From Opeltia flavorubescens (lineage: Eukaryota > Ascomycota > Lecanoromycetes > Teloschistales > Teloschistaceae), in assembly GCA_000442125.1 (NCBI GenBank), contig KE546970.1:674667-738666 (forward strand): DNA of 64,000 nt, read 5' to 3'. The translations under genes were made by a program, and so were the position numbers. This document shows positions 25,430-39,164 of the stretch, in pieces (position 1 is the first letter of the stretch; every line of letters starts with the position of its first letter). The notes under the pieces were generated by a model. The model had not been told where the DNA came from and did not search any database. It saw only the letters and a program-made list of their open reading frames with translations.

Positions 25430-28400
25430 ATTATAATTTCTTATAATATTATTTTAAATTAAATACTTTTTTTATTTTATATTACTCTTTATTATCAATA
25501 AATAAAAGTAGTAGATTTTTTTTACCTCTCTTTTTTATTATTATATATAATTCGAAAAAAGAGATATAAAAAATAAAATAAATATAATCTATTAATATTA
25601 GAAGTTTTAAATAATATAATTATAAATTTATTAATTCTATTATTTTAAAAAGTTTATAAAATTTATAATCTAATTTTTTTAATAGCCTTTTTATTTTAAT
25701 ATTACACCTATTTAATTATACTATATTATTAATAGTAAAGGATTTTATAAAATATTTTTAATTATAATATTTAAATTATTTTTTTATTATTACTTTTTAT
25801 TAGCTTTTAAGTTAAATATATATATATATATATTTTTTAGTATATTAACACGCTTTAAATATATTACCTTTAATATTATTAATTTAGATATTATTTTCTA
25901 GATTAGGATATCTACTAATAGCGGCGAAGAACGGCGTTATACTAGTAGAAGTATACTTATTATTATTATACGTAAATTCTATAAAAGGTAGTTATTTACT
26001 TTAATTATTCTAATTATAATTAATAAAACTCTTTAAAAATTACTTTAAAATTTAGTTTTATTATTTAATTTACCCGTCGATTTATAAATAAAAAGTAGTA
26101 TTTAAATAACGTTTAATTTTTAAATAATAATAAAGGATAGATTAAAATTATAAAATAAAAAAAATCCTTTAATTAAAAACTAGCGATTTAAATATATTAT
26201 AACGACTATATACTTTATTAATAAAAGTATCCGCTAGCTTTTCTATAATTATAATTATTTAGTATAAAATATATATAATAAATTTTATATAGCGGTTAAC
26301 TATTATAAAAATTAAATTATATATAATATAAAAGTATTTATATAAAGTAGGTTAATAATAAAATCTATAATTAAATCGTTAAACGATTTTAAAAATTTTT
26401 CTAGTAGTTATATTTCGCTATATAGTTTATACCTTATAGATTTTACCCGATAGTATATATTATAAATATATATATAGTATTTAATATCTTTTATTATATT
26501 TAATTAAAAGTATTTTTAATAAATAAACTTTAATATTCTTTTATAATCGAAATAATCTATTATAAAGTTATTATAATTATATTTAAAGGCCTTTTACCTA
26601 ATTATATTAAAAAATAGATACTATTTTTTATTATAATAGAATAATTTTTAATTTTAATACTATTTATTATTTTTATTAAATTATTTTAGTATTATATAAA
26701 TATTTAATAAATTATCGGCTAACTTTTTTTTTAAAAATACTAATTTTTTAATTATATTATTAAATTTTTAAAACCCTTCTATAATATAGCGGAAGGATAG
26801 TAGAAATATATTATATATATTCTCTAAAACCGCTTCTTTAATAATTTATCGCCTCGATTATAAATTTTTAAAATTATTAAAATTATTTAAAGAAATCGAC
26901 TAAACGTTATTATATATAATAATATTAGGTTTATAAAAAGCCTTTAACTTTTTATATACCCTAGAACTATAAATTTTTATTAATATCTATCTTTTTTTTA
27001 TTTTAAAAGACTTCTTTTTAATTATAAAAAATAAAATCGACACCTTTATATCGCTTTTTAAAGTATTTTTATCTTTTTTTTTTATTAATATTAAGAGTAT
27101 CCCCTAATTATAAGAAGGTATAGACAATATAATATTATCGCGCTCCTTTATATAGATATTAGATACGCGACCCCTTATTAAGAATTTATATTTAAAAATA
27201 TTCTTTAAAAATTTATTCTTTTTATTAAAAATATTAACTTTTACTTCTTTTATTATATAGCGTATTACTACTATTTTTTAAATATTTTTAATAGTAATTT
27301 TAATATTTTTAAATAATTTTTAAAAGTTTTTTTAAGTATTTTTAAAGTTAATTAATAATATTTTATCGTTAAAATAGCTCTTTTTATCGCTTTTTAGTAA
27401 TTTTTTAATATTATTTAGAGTTTTTTATAAGCTTTTAGATTTATTTTTATTTTATTTTATAAAAATTCTAAATAAGTAGTATTAGATTTTTAAAAGACTT
27501 ATAATTAGTTTTATATTTTTTTTAAAATTCTCCTAAAACTTTTTAAAATATAAAGTCGAATAGATATACTTTTAATTTAGAATATTAAAAGCAGTATAGA
27601 TTTTAAACGCTTTATAGTCGCTTTTCTATAATATTATATTAGTAGAGTTTAATTTATTTAATCTATATTTTAAATCTAAATCTAGCCTAGTTAACCGTTT
27701 TTATTATCTAGTATTTCTATAACTAAGCTTTTTTTTTATAAAAAAGTTATAAAGATTTATATAATTAATAATAATTTTTATTCTATAAAGGGCCCCTTTA
27801 ATATAATATTACTACTATTTATAAATATAAATAATAACTAGTATTTCCGAATCCCTAATACTATAGTTATACTTAGCCGTTATTTTTTTTTAGAACTAGT
27901 AGGTAATAGGGTACTAGCGGATTTATATACTAGTACTAAAAGGCTACGAGATAATTATTAAAATAATATACCTTAAAGCGTTTATTTTAATATAAATTTA
28001 AAATATATAATCGAATTATTATAAAATAGACATTATTATAAAACGTTCCTTTAATATTTTAAATATACTAATTACTTTTTTAATTAAAATAAATTTAATA
28101 TTAAATTTCCCTTTATTACCGCTTTTTAATAATAATATTAGTAATAATACTACCCGCGAGAATATTTTAATAAAATATTAATAAAAATTTATAAATCCGA
28201 GGAAATATTATATATTACGGTACGATTTTAAAAAAGGTTAATTCCTTATATATTTAATATAGGACTTTTTTATTATAATATTATTAAAATAAATAATAAA
28301 TTTTATAAATCTAACTTTATATATATTAAATAAATACTTCTCTAATTTAATATATAGTCTATATTATAATAGCCTCGCGAGAACCTTTTATATATATATT

Positions 28401-30670
28401 AAATACTCGGCTTTATTTTTAAAGTAGACTAGTAAATTATTTATATATATTATAATAAAAAGGTTTAAAAAGTTTTTAAAAATATTATTAATATATATTT
28501 AAAAGGTAGCCGGGGTATTTATTAAACTAAATAGTATAATATAATATTTAAAGTAGCTATAATAAGTATAAAACGCTATTTTTTATTTATCGCCTTTTTA
28601 AATTTTAATATAATAATAGATATTCCGGATATTTAAACGGGTAAAAATTATTATTTTATATAGCTTATTTAAAGCTTTTAATATTAAAGAAAAAAAATAC
28701 CGGTTTTTAATAATAACCCAGTTTAACCCCCGGTAGTCAATATAAAAGCGAAAACTACTATTTTTTTTTTTTATAAATATAATCGGAGCGCTAGCTTATA
28801 ACGTTAAATAATAAATAAACCCCTTTATTAGGTTCTTATTAATATAGGTCTATAAAACCTTTAATTTAATAATCAAAAGATTATATAAAGATTTAAATAA
28901 TAGATTACCTATTATTTTAAGGGCGTAATTATTTATAGAGTATTTAAAGAATTTATTAGCTTTTTAAAGATTATAAATCCTTTTTATATCAGTATACTTT
29001 TTAGGTAAAATCGCTTTTTTAGCGCTATATAAAGCGATTATATTATTTTTATTATATAATTTTATATTAAAAAGGTATAATTATTTAAATTTTTTTATTT
29101 TTAATAAATATCCTAATTCTTTAACTAGGATTAATTTAATATTTATTTCCGCTAAAATAGCGCTAGAATTACGCTATATCTATTATATATATATCTAATT
29201 AATATCTAGGTTATATTAATATAATTATAAAAGGCTAAATATAATATTAAAGGACTTAATATTCGTTTTAATATATTTATCTATTATTATTCTAGATTTC
29301 TTTTTTAAATTAGTAAAGTTAATCGGAAGCTTATATTTCTAAAAATAAATTAAACTTATATCGTTTAGTATTCTAACTAGCGTTTTAATATTATAGCTAT
29401 TATATAACCTTAGCTCCTTTATATAATATTATAATATAAAATTTAAGCTTATATTATAATTAATAAATATAACTAATTTAATTTTTTATTTTTTTTTTTA
29501 GATAATTACGTTCGTAATTAAATAAAATATTTATAGTCCCGCTTATTAGCGATTTAATAATATAAAAGTAATATTTATTAGATTTTATTTTTTCCTTTTT
29601 TATCTTTATAAGGGCAATCGGGTTTTTTATAGCCTTTTTTACTATACCTTTAATAAATAATCGTTATTAGTATATCGCTATCTTTATAAAATCCGCGGCT
29701 ATTATTTAAGCTATATTTTTAAGAACTATATTAGCCTTTATAATTTCTATAATTAATTATTATTATATTCGCGCTAATCGCTAGTATAATAGTATTAAAT
29801 AGATTTTATCTTTTTTAACTACTTTTATAACTTTTAAAATTTAATATTTTAATATTTATATTATTATAACTAGTATATATTTAATATTATAATTAAACTG
29901 ATTTAATTTTAATTATTTAATTTATAATCCCTTAATATATTTTTAAAGAATTAAATATTTTAAATATTTTATCGACTATACTATTTTAAAGGGCGTTCCT
30001 TAGAATATTTACTAAAATATAATCTAATAAAAATTCTTTTATATAATTTTTAAGGTCTTTTAAATATTTAATAAATAAGAGAATATTTTATTTATTATAG
30101 TATTTTACGTTAAAATATTACGATATTATTTTAATACCGCGAATAATTTAAAAATTAAGCTAATTTAATAAAAGTTTTAATTATTCCTTTTAAATTATTT
30201 TAAATCTAATATTTAAGTTCGCTTCTTTAATTCGATTTTATATATTTACTAGATAATAACTAAAGTAGTTTATATTAAATAAAATCTTTAAAGTTTCTAT
30301 TTTATATATAACCGGATAAGTTTTAAAGATATATTTATATTTACGCTTAAATAATATATATTTTATATAATTTTTACTTTTATATTAAATAGGGTTAGAA
30401 ACTTTTAACTTCGACTTTTTATTTATTTTCTATTTTTTAATACGTTTAAAGTTATTAATTAAAGTTTTAAAGATTTATTATTAATATATAATAGTAGATA
30501 GCTTTAAGAATCTTAATTCCTTTTTAGCCTTTAATATTTTTAACCTTCTTTATTAATAGGCTAGAGCTTATTTTATTTTAAAAACTTAAATTTTTATATT
30601 TAAAACGTCGCTAATAAGTTTATTTATATCGTTATTTTATAATATAATTATATTTATTAACGGTTATAAT
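25430..30670 (-). pseudogene. G2 gag-pol remnant
   Basis: It corresponds position by position to 2930-8170 of G1 on the opposite strand. The parts (gag, protease, reverse transcriptase, RNase H, integrase, GPY/F module and chromodomain) are assigned from that colinearity plus the recognisable RT and integrase patterns. It is a broken fossil with very many disruptions of RIP type. Confidence 0.88.
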
Positions 30671-30762
30671 CTAATTATAGGTGTAGTATTACTATTACTA
30701 CCTCGCGCTATAGCTTCGCGATATAGTCGAACTACTTTTTATAAAGAATAGAAATATTAAAA

Positions 30763-31019
30763 TATAAAAAGGATATAATAATAGGGAAACTATATAAAAG
30801 TATAAATAATAGTCTAGCGTTCTACTATTATATATATAGAGCTATACGTAGAAAATATATATATATTAATATCTAGAGAGCTATAAATATTANANGGAAT
30901 TCNTNTAANTATATANGCCCCNTTTTNTACTAGTATAATATAGCGATATAATATTTTAGCCGAAGCTATACGACGGCTCTATAATATTATAATAAGCTAG
31001 ACTATTGCTAACTGTAACA
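30763..31019 (-). repeat. G2 5' LTR (257 bp)
   Basis: Its outer end at 31008-31019 keeps the unmutated word aactgtaaca, which gives the true LTR start TGTTACAGTT. It has a cluster of ambiguous bases at 30893-30927. It is homologous to 23339-23595 over its whole length. Confidence 0.95.
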
Positions 31020-31024
31020 CTAGT
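31020..31024. repeat. Target-site duplication of G2, right (ctagt)
   Basis: An exact partner of 23334-23338. Confidence 0.9.
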
Positions 31025-32770
31025 TATTTAATTATATATTTTTAGCGAGGAAGTAGAATAAATAGTTTTTTATATATAATTAAGCTATTATTATTCGCTC
31101 TACTATTAGTAAAATTATATAAAAGTTTAATTTAATCTTTATAATAATCGACTATTTTTTTAAATATTAGGTTTTAAATACTAGATTAAAAAATAATCTT
31201 ATTAATAATAATTTTAATAATTAGATCCTAAAAAAAATATAAAATTAAAATTAAAAAGAAATATTTATTTAAATATTAAACGTACTATTTATATTTTTAT
31301 ATTTATTATAATTACCCTATAGACTCGGTACCTAAATCCTTATTATAAAATTATAGTCTTTTTTTTAGTTTTAACCCGTAAAATATTCTCGAAATTCGAA
31401 ACTAGTAAATAGTTAATAAAGCTAAAATTTATATTACTAAAATATATTACTATAAATTATATATTTAATTTTATTTTTATTTATAATAATATTAAAAGCT
31501 TAAATTATATCTATTATATTATTAAACTTTTCTTTTTTAATGGCTTTAAAAGTCGCGGTCTTTTTCAATTTACTATTCGCTTTTAATTATATAATAAAAT
31601 CGTTATTTAAAATAGTAAATAGGCGGTAAAATATATTAATCTACTTTTTTAACTATTATTATTAATAGCCTCTAATCCTTTTAAAAATTATATTAGCTTA
31701 AAATTTTAAACAATAAAACTTAGTAGAAATAAAGTAAGCTTATTATTAAAAATCGGTAATACCTAATTTTACCCTAATTTTCTATAGATTAATATACCTA
31801 TAAAACCTTAAATAAAATTATATAATTTTTACTAGAAATAATAACTTTAATAGTATTTTTTATTTAATTCTAATAAAGTTATTAATTTAAACTATTATTT
31901 AACTATACTAAATTTAATATCGACGTCTATTATAAACCATAAACTATATAATACTTAGTACTTTTAATATTAAATTTTCTTTTATCGCTATATTATAAAT
32001 ACGGTAGCCTAATATAAAACGATATTTAAAATTAAAAAAACTAAAAATTATAAATTTATAAAAAATCCGAACTTATTAATTAAATTAATATAAATTAATA
32101 ATAATAATAATAAAATAATAAATAGCGAGTATAATAATATAATTAAATAATATAAGTATAAATTATACTAATTCTTAATTAATATATATTTTTAAAGATT
32201 AATTACGCGAGAAAACAGGCTATAAAAATTAAAAATTAATAGATAAACCTTTTATTATTTTTTTAACTATTATTTTTTCTATATATTAAAATCCTTTAAA
32301 CCCGTATTAACTATTTAATAATAATTATAAAAACCCGGCTAAAAACGTTTAGAAATATTAGCTAGCCGAAGCTAATCTAATAGTAATATAAATAGATAAT
32401 ATACTCTAAACTTATAATATAATCCTATTCTAATATTAATATAGGATTCGATTTAATTAATAAAAAAGAAAATTAATAAAAATACTATACTTATTATACC
32501 TTTAATTATATAGTAAATCTTTTTTATATAGACGTAAACGATAAAAAAGCGGATAATATATTCGATAATTAGAAAGTAAAGATAAAAAAAATAGTATATA
32601 TTAAAAAAACTATAGAGATAAAAATATCTAGTCTTTTAATAATTAATAAAAAATTTTTAATTATTATTAAAAACGGTTTAATAAAAAAATTATACTAATA
32701 AATGGTTATAAATAATTTAAATATTATACTAATAGTATTCTAGAATTAAAAATTTTAAAAAAGAAATAAA
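31025..32770 (+). pseudogene. Unidentified degenerate coding-like stretch in Y (right of G2)
   Basis: This directly continues 23333 once G2 is removed. On the + strand, about 31700-32770 reads with few interruptions. Its last 300 bp (about 32440-32750) encode runs of Asn, Lys and Asp in positions that RIP would derive from Asp and Glu, so the lost protein probably had an acidic tail there. No family was recognised. It may belong with 19020-22600 as part of the Y gene set, but orientation and linkage are only inferred. Confidence 0.3.
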
Positions 32771-32960
32771 TAATAGTAAATATTAAAATATACTTATAAT
32801 AACTTGAATTATTAATATTATATTATATTATTTAATTATATAGCCTAGAATCGTTAATTAAACTAATTAAAAATTATATTTATTAAAGTAATAAGTATTA
32901 ATATTTAAATAAACCCTTTAATAAATAATATATAAAAATAATATATTATTTATATCTATT
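32771..32960. other. Spacer between two coding-like stretches of Y
   Basis: AT-rich DNA without motifs, lying between a + strand coding-like stretch and a - strand one. If both are real they are convergent here. Confidence 0.3.
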
Positions 32961-33560
32961 ATATTTATAGAACTATTTTTTTTTATACTAATCTTCTTTT
33001 TTTTATTATTCTTTTTTTTACTAGTCTCCTTTTCTTTACTAGTCTCCTCTTTTTTACTAGTTTTTTTACTATTTGTTTCCTTTTAGCTTTTATCCTCTTT
33101 ATAGAAATTATCTTTTTTAATAAATATTATATTATTTTTTTTTATATAAGTTTTTAAAACTTTGCTTATTTCCTTATTAACCTTTTCTAGTAACCCTTTT
33201 AGATTTTACCTATAATAGAACGATTCAATATTTTTATTAGTAGCGTTTATAGAATTTTTAACTATATTTTTAAATACTTTTAACTTATTTATAGGGTTTT
33301 TTAAACCTATTTTTTAAAATTCCGTAGTACTAATATAGTAGATAATCCGTTAAACGATAATATTAATAATAAAAATTATATATTTTAAAATTTTAGGTAA
33401 ATTTAATTATTTAAATATAAATTAAATAAATATTAAATTTAAAAAAAATAATTATTATATATTATATTTTTTATATATATTACCTTCTTAAAGGTTTTTT
33501 TAAAAGTAATTATAATAATATTTACCTTTTTATTTTCTTCTACTAATATTTTAACCTTTA
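32961..33560 (-). pseudogene. Lys/Glu/Thr/Ser low-complexity coding-like remnant
   Basis: Between about 32990 and 33100 the + strand repeats the word tttactagtctcct three times with small differences (ctttttttttactagtctcc, tctttactagtctcc and a third). On the minus strand this is a short repeat encoding Lys-Glu-Thr-Ser-like units, typical of a charged, disordered protein linker. An A-rich, partly open minus-strand reading extends to about 33560. No catalytic domain was recognised. The unequal direct repeat itself is certain; the coding interpretation is not. Confidence 0.35.
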
Positions 33561-34253
33561 ACTTTTATTTAAATATTAACGCTAGGTAATAATTAATAAA
33601 ACTAGTAGTTATATTATCCGGATATATTACTATACTTACTTTTCGTTATTTTTTTATTTTCTACTTCTATTTAAATTAATACTTCTAGTATTTTTTTATT
33701 TATAAATTACTTTTATTTATTTATCTTTTTTAATTTCTTAAACCTTTTAGATATTATTATATAATCGGCCTTTTATTATATATAAAACTTAGTTTTATCT
33801 TTATTCTATTTTAATCTTTATTTTATACTAGTTATAGTTTTCGGGTTAATAGAATATAATTTTAATTTTATAAAAAAAGCTATTATAATAAAGAAAATTA
33901 AATAAAACCTTTTATATAGTAGTAAAAACTTAATCGAAATAATAAATTTAATTAATAAAACGGGTCTATCTATAAAATATTAATCTAGCTAGCTTTATAA
34001 AGCTAAAGACCTTTAACGCTAAAACGCTTATTTTAATAGTCGGAAACTCGAAGCTAAAAGTATATTACGCACGCGATTAGTTTTTAAATATTTAATAAAT
34101 AGTTTTATTATTAAATATACTAAATTAATTCTATTAATTATTATTATAATTAATATAATTAATATAATATATAATTTATAAATTATAAAGTTCGAGTTTT
34201 ATTTTTATATAAAAAATTAATATATTATATTAATTTAATAAATTTTATTAATA
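33561..34253. other. Unassigned interior of Y
   Basis: AT-rich DNA with modest G+C islands (near 33960, 34034 and 34068). No LTR, terminal repeat or recognisable domain was seen on either strand. Confidence 0.35.
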
Positions 34254-34333
34254 TTTCCTATAATTTAATAGTTATAATTCTCGGGTATTTTTATTATATT
34301 TTAGAGGTTCTAGGTTTAAATTCTAGTAGGAGT
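34254..34333 (+). tRNA. tRNA-like remnant inside Y
   Basis: The fold can be traced by hand. The acceptor strands 34254-34260 (tttccta) and 34327-34333 (taggagt) pair at six of seven positions. A D-arm carries A-box-like sequence with aatagtta, the RIP-altered form of the common aatggtta. The T-arm is near perfect: ctagg 34310-34314, seven-base loop tttaaat, tctag 34322-34326, with a B-box-like core. The anticodon arm is weak and too long by about ten bases, as in an intron-bearing tRNA gene. The identity cannot be assigned. It could be a pseudogenised tRNA gene, or the head of a tRNA-derived SINE. Confidence 0.5.
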
Positions 34334-37300
34334 TTAGTATATTTATTTTTAAAATCTAATAATAAAGATAAAATATAATTTTTTAAAATATTTTAATTTT
34401 AACCGAGATTATTTAAAAAAAGTTTAATACTAGAGTTATAGTATATAAAAAAAATAATCTAATTTTTATTAAAATTATAATTTTAAATAATTAAATAATA
34501 TATATTAATAATATATTTATAACTTTTATATTCTTTTTAAATAATATATTATCGTAATATATATTAAATATATTAGTTAAAAGGATATAATTACTAAAGT
34601 TTTTATTATATTATTCTTATATTTATATTCCGGGTATATTAATTTCGGCGGGGTATTATAATATATAAATTATTAAGATTCGGCCGCTAATATTATCTCG
34701 TTTTTTAATATCTAAATAGTCGTTAATAAATAAACGAATTAAAAATTTAATTTAGTCTAATTTACTTAAAATATTTAATATATTTATTTTATCTTTTTAT
34801 TAAATAAAATTTAATTTTATATTTTTTAAAACGGCTTTATAAATATTCGTATAATATATAATACGCTTTATAATTAAAATTATAATTTTAATTACTTAAA
34901 TTTATAAAAAATTAAAGCCGTTTAATTTAACGATTTTATATTATTTACTTAATTTATCCGCTAATAATAGAAAGGTTTTAATACCCGTTTAATAAGGTTA
35001 TTTAAAACTTTAATTACTCTTTTTATATAATTAGTAAAAGGATTAATAAATAATATTTAAAGAAAATTAATAGTTTATATTATTATTAGTTATAATATAA
35101 AAGTAACGTTTATATTATAATCTTTTATAGCTACTTTTTACTATAGTAAACTCTTATAAATAGACGCTAAAAATTTATTTAATATAATAAATAATTATAT
35201 TATTTAAATATATTATTATATATTTTTTAAATAATCCTACTCTTTTTAATCTAAAACTAAATTAATTCTTCTAATAAACGCGGTTTTATAGAATTTTTTT
35301 ATTAATTTATAGTTTTAAGATTAGCGATAATATAAAATTTAATTTAATAATCGGCTATAATTTATATTTAAAGATCTATATAATTATTATACTACTAGTT
35401 ACCCCGCGAGCGGGAATATATTAATTATAGAGTCGTATATAGACCTTTAAACCCTAGATTTATATTTTTTAAAATAAAAAAATAATAGAATAATAGTACT
35501 ATAAAAAACTATATATATTAAACGAATTATTAATAAAATTTAAATCGATATTATTAAAATTAAATTTTAAAACGGCTTAAACTACTTATAAAACCGTATA
35601 TAAAATTTATAATTTATTACTTCTTTTTAATTTAATTACTTTTATTACTATTATCTATAGTAGTTAATAATAGCGCCTACTATAAGAGATAATATATAAA
35701 ATTTAAATATCCTATAAGTTTAATACGCTAATAACGTTCTAGTAATCCGATTTTTAAACTCCCTTTCTAAAGACTTTAAACCGTTAAATATAAAAAAAAT
35801 AATATAAAAAGGTAATATATTAAAATACGAAGTACTAATATTTTACTAGATAAAACGCTGAGTTAAACTAGAATATATAATTTTAAAAGAAATTTAATAA
35901 TATTAAAAATCTATAAAGAATTTAATATTTAAAATATTATTTAATCGCTTTATTTAGAGGTTTATATTAGATATATAACCTTTTAAAAAAAAAAAATAAT
36001 TAAAATCTAAACCTCGGCTTTATTAACGCTTTAAAAAAGTACCGAAGCTTATATAATATTAGTATTTAAATATAAATATATTATTTATATATATTACTAA
36101 TAATATAAAGCTAAAAATAAATAGTTATTAATTTAATAGCTATTTATACTAAATAGGTTACGATATAATAAAAAAATATAACGTTTATTTTATATTTAAT
36201 AAAATAGATTAAATAGTTATTTTAATTAAAAAAAAAGAATAAAATAAAAAGGAAAGAAATATAGAATCTATATTTCGAAATTTAAAAAATAATATTATAT
36301 TACTTCTTTATAAAACCTTTAAAAGAAATATAAAAAAATAAATTACTATTATCTATTAATTAGCGTACTCTAATAATAATAACTTTTAATTTAAAATTAT
36401 AAAAAGAATCTTTATATAATTTATCTATTTTCTCTTATTAATAAAGTAAATTCTATAATTTATTTATCGTCTTTTTTAATTCTAGATCTATTATACGATT
36501 ATTATATTTAATTATTATAGTTTACTTTATATATAATAAATTTAATTAAACCCGGTTTTATTAATAAATTCTTTTTATAAAATTAAATACCCGCTTGATT
36601 CTAATAAAAAATATTAAATAAAAAAAAATATTTTAAACTATCTAAGCTAATTTAAAAAAATTAGAAATATTATTTTTTTAAAATTACTAGTTTAGTATAT
36701 ACTCGGTAATATTTATATTAAAATATTATTTTACTTTTATATAATTCCTTTAAATATATATAAGTAGTTAAAAAATATTAGTTAAAGCTAGTATAAATAG
36801 CTATATAAAATTAGTAGAATATAGATATATTACCTATATATATTACTTATTAAACCTTTATAGGTTAATTATCTCGTATTAGAATATTAAAAAAATCGTT
36901 ATAATTTTTATTAAAATACTTTAGAAACTTCTTTTAATAATAATTTATAAAACCCTATTAACCGGGTTTAAATACTTTAATAATATCCTAATTATAATAT
37001 AAATTTAATTTTATTATTAAATCTAAAATATTAGCTAGATTATATATTAATCCGCCTTTTCCTTTTATATATAAATAATATTTCTTAAGTTTCTAAATTA
37101 TTATCTAGTAGGCTTTTATTATAATAGCTTTTATAGAATAGTATAATATTTTAAAAGCTTCCTTAACTATTTTAAAATAGTTATATATTTTAATAAAAAC
37201 GCGGAACGTTAAATAAATACTTATATTAATAATTCATAAAATAGTAAATATAAAATTATAAAAAAGATAAAATATAGTATTAAGAAATAAAAAGGATAAT

Positions 37301-39164
37301 TAATTATAAATATCTAAACGGATTTTATTAAATTTATTATCCGATATTTAAAATTTATTAATATAGATTTTAAAAATTTTATATAATTAATATATTTAGC
37401 GGATTATTAAATATATTAAATTCTATTAAATACTAATATTTTAAAATAAAACCTTCGGTCTATAATTTTTATTTTTTTCTAGTTAAAATTATTTAAAATA
37501 TAATTTATATTAAAAAAATATATTAATATAAATAATAAACGCGCGAACCTAAACTATTATTAATAATTTAACTCTTTTTAATATATTATTTTATTATATT
37601 ACCTTTTTTATTATATTTAATAACTTTATACTAAGATTATTAAAATATTTATCCCTTAAATCCCGGTTTAAAATATTATTTATTATTTATAATCCGATCG
37701 CTATAATAAAATCTTAAATTATAAAATTAATAATATAGGTTAAATATAGTAAAGAATTTTTAGTTTTTTTCTATTTTTATTTAAATTAAAAGAGTTTATT
37801 TTTTAATTCTACCTTTAAAATATTATTTAAGCTTATATTATTAGTAATAATATTAAAAAGTTTTCGTTTAATTTAATAATAATTAATAAATATTAATATT
37901 TTATTATATTATATTTTACTAAAGTAATCGATATTTAATAATATAAATTTAAATAATTATTTTTAGAACTAATATCGGTTATTAATTTAATATATTAATA
38001 CTTCTAGATATAAAACTTTTTAAAGGCTAGATTAGATATCTACTATAAAGAAAATTCGATTTATATCTAATAGCTTATTATAGATCTTCTTATAAATATT
38101 AATATAATTTTTTTTAATTTAATTAATTAAAGTTATTTAATTATTAAACTATAGATTAAAATAGAGTATTTAAAAAAAATTTTAAAAAGTAGAATTATTA
38201 ATAGTTTATAAAGGGAGGTCGAGTTATATAAAAATTTTATATAACTAGCGGTTTTAAATTTTTTAATTAAAATTCCTATTATTATTTATATAACTTTTCT
38301 TTTAAAATAATATATTAATAATATATTATTTTTAAATATTATCTAGTATATTTATATATTTAAAACTCGTTTTAATATTTAACTAAAAATTTTATTGTTT
38401 AACTTTTTAATAAAAAGTAAAAATTATATATTTATATATAATTAATATAATAAATAAACTAAAAATAATAGAATAATTAAAAATTTTAGTATAATTTTTA
38501 TAAATAATTATAGGTCTATTATTAAAAATTAAAATAGCTTATTTAAAATCGGATTAATATTTTAAATAACTTTTATTTAAATTATCTATTTTTTATATTT
38601 AAAAAAAATTTATAAATTTATTAAAAAAATCTTTAATTTATATTATTATAGAAATAAATAATTACTAAATTTTAAAAGTTTTATAAATACTATTATATTA
38701 TTAAATATATTTACTATTAATTTAGAAAATTAAAATTAGGTATTAAAATTAAATTTCTTCTATTTTTATCTAAATTTATTTTTATTTCTCTTAATATAAA
38801 TATATTAATATAATAAATATATTAATATTTTTATTTAAAAGCTAACTTATAGATTAATTTAAATAAATATTATTAATTAATAAATTTAGTATTAATTTTT
38901 TATTAGATTTATTTAAATTATTTTTTTTATAAAAAAAACCCGGTTAATCTTATAATAATAAATTAATAATATTATTATTAAATATAATTTTATTTTTATA
39001 TAATAGTAATATAATAAAATAATATAATAGAGTAATATATAAATAATAATTATAATTATTAAATATTAATACGATTTTAACTATAATAAAGAAAACTAAT
39101 ACTATAAAATTTATATTATAAGTTATATTATTAAATTTAAATAAGCTTTTAATAAATTAATTAA
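34334..39164. other. Unassigned interior of Y, 4.8 kb
   Basis: A long AT-rich tract with scattered G+C islands (34638 ttcggcggggta, 35400 accccgcgagcggg, 37545 cgcgcgaacc). I checked for reverse transcriptase, transposase-like and helicase-like patterns on both strands and could support none. The texture (islands of CpG, no CpA) is that of RIP-erased coding DNA rather than simple intergenic sequence, so one or more genes or nested elements probably lie here unrecognised. Confidence 0.35.

Larger units (their letters stand above)
23339..31019 (-). mobile_element. G2: full-length Ty3/gypsy chromovirus fossil
   Basis: 7681 bp on the minus strand, with 257-bp LTRs at 23339-23595 and 30763-31019 and an exact 5-bp duplication ctagt. 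It is colinear with G1 from end to end. Parts on the minus strand, high to low coordinate: gag about 30670-29520, protease about 29490-29150, reverse transcriptase about 28770-28300 (YxDD-type region near 28450), RNase H about 28040-27670, integrase about 27250-25910, chromodomain about 25540-25430, then a long 3' noncoding region. It is structurally complete but broken throughout by RIP. It is nested in Y. Confidence 0.95.

Noticed and set aside
31025-38900. LINE (Tad1-like) retrotransposon in Y
   Set aside because: No reverse transcriptase YxDD region, endonuclease pattern or poly(A)-type tail could be supported on either strand.
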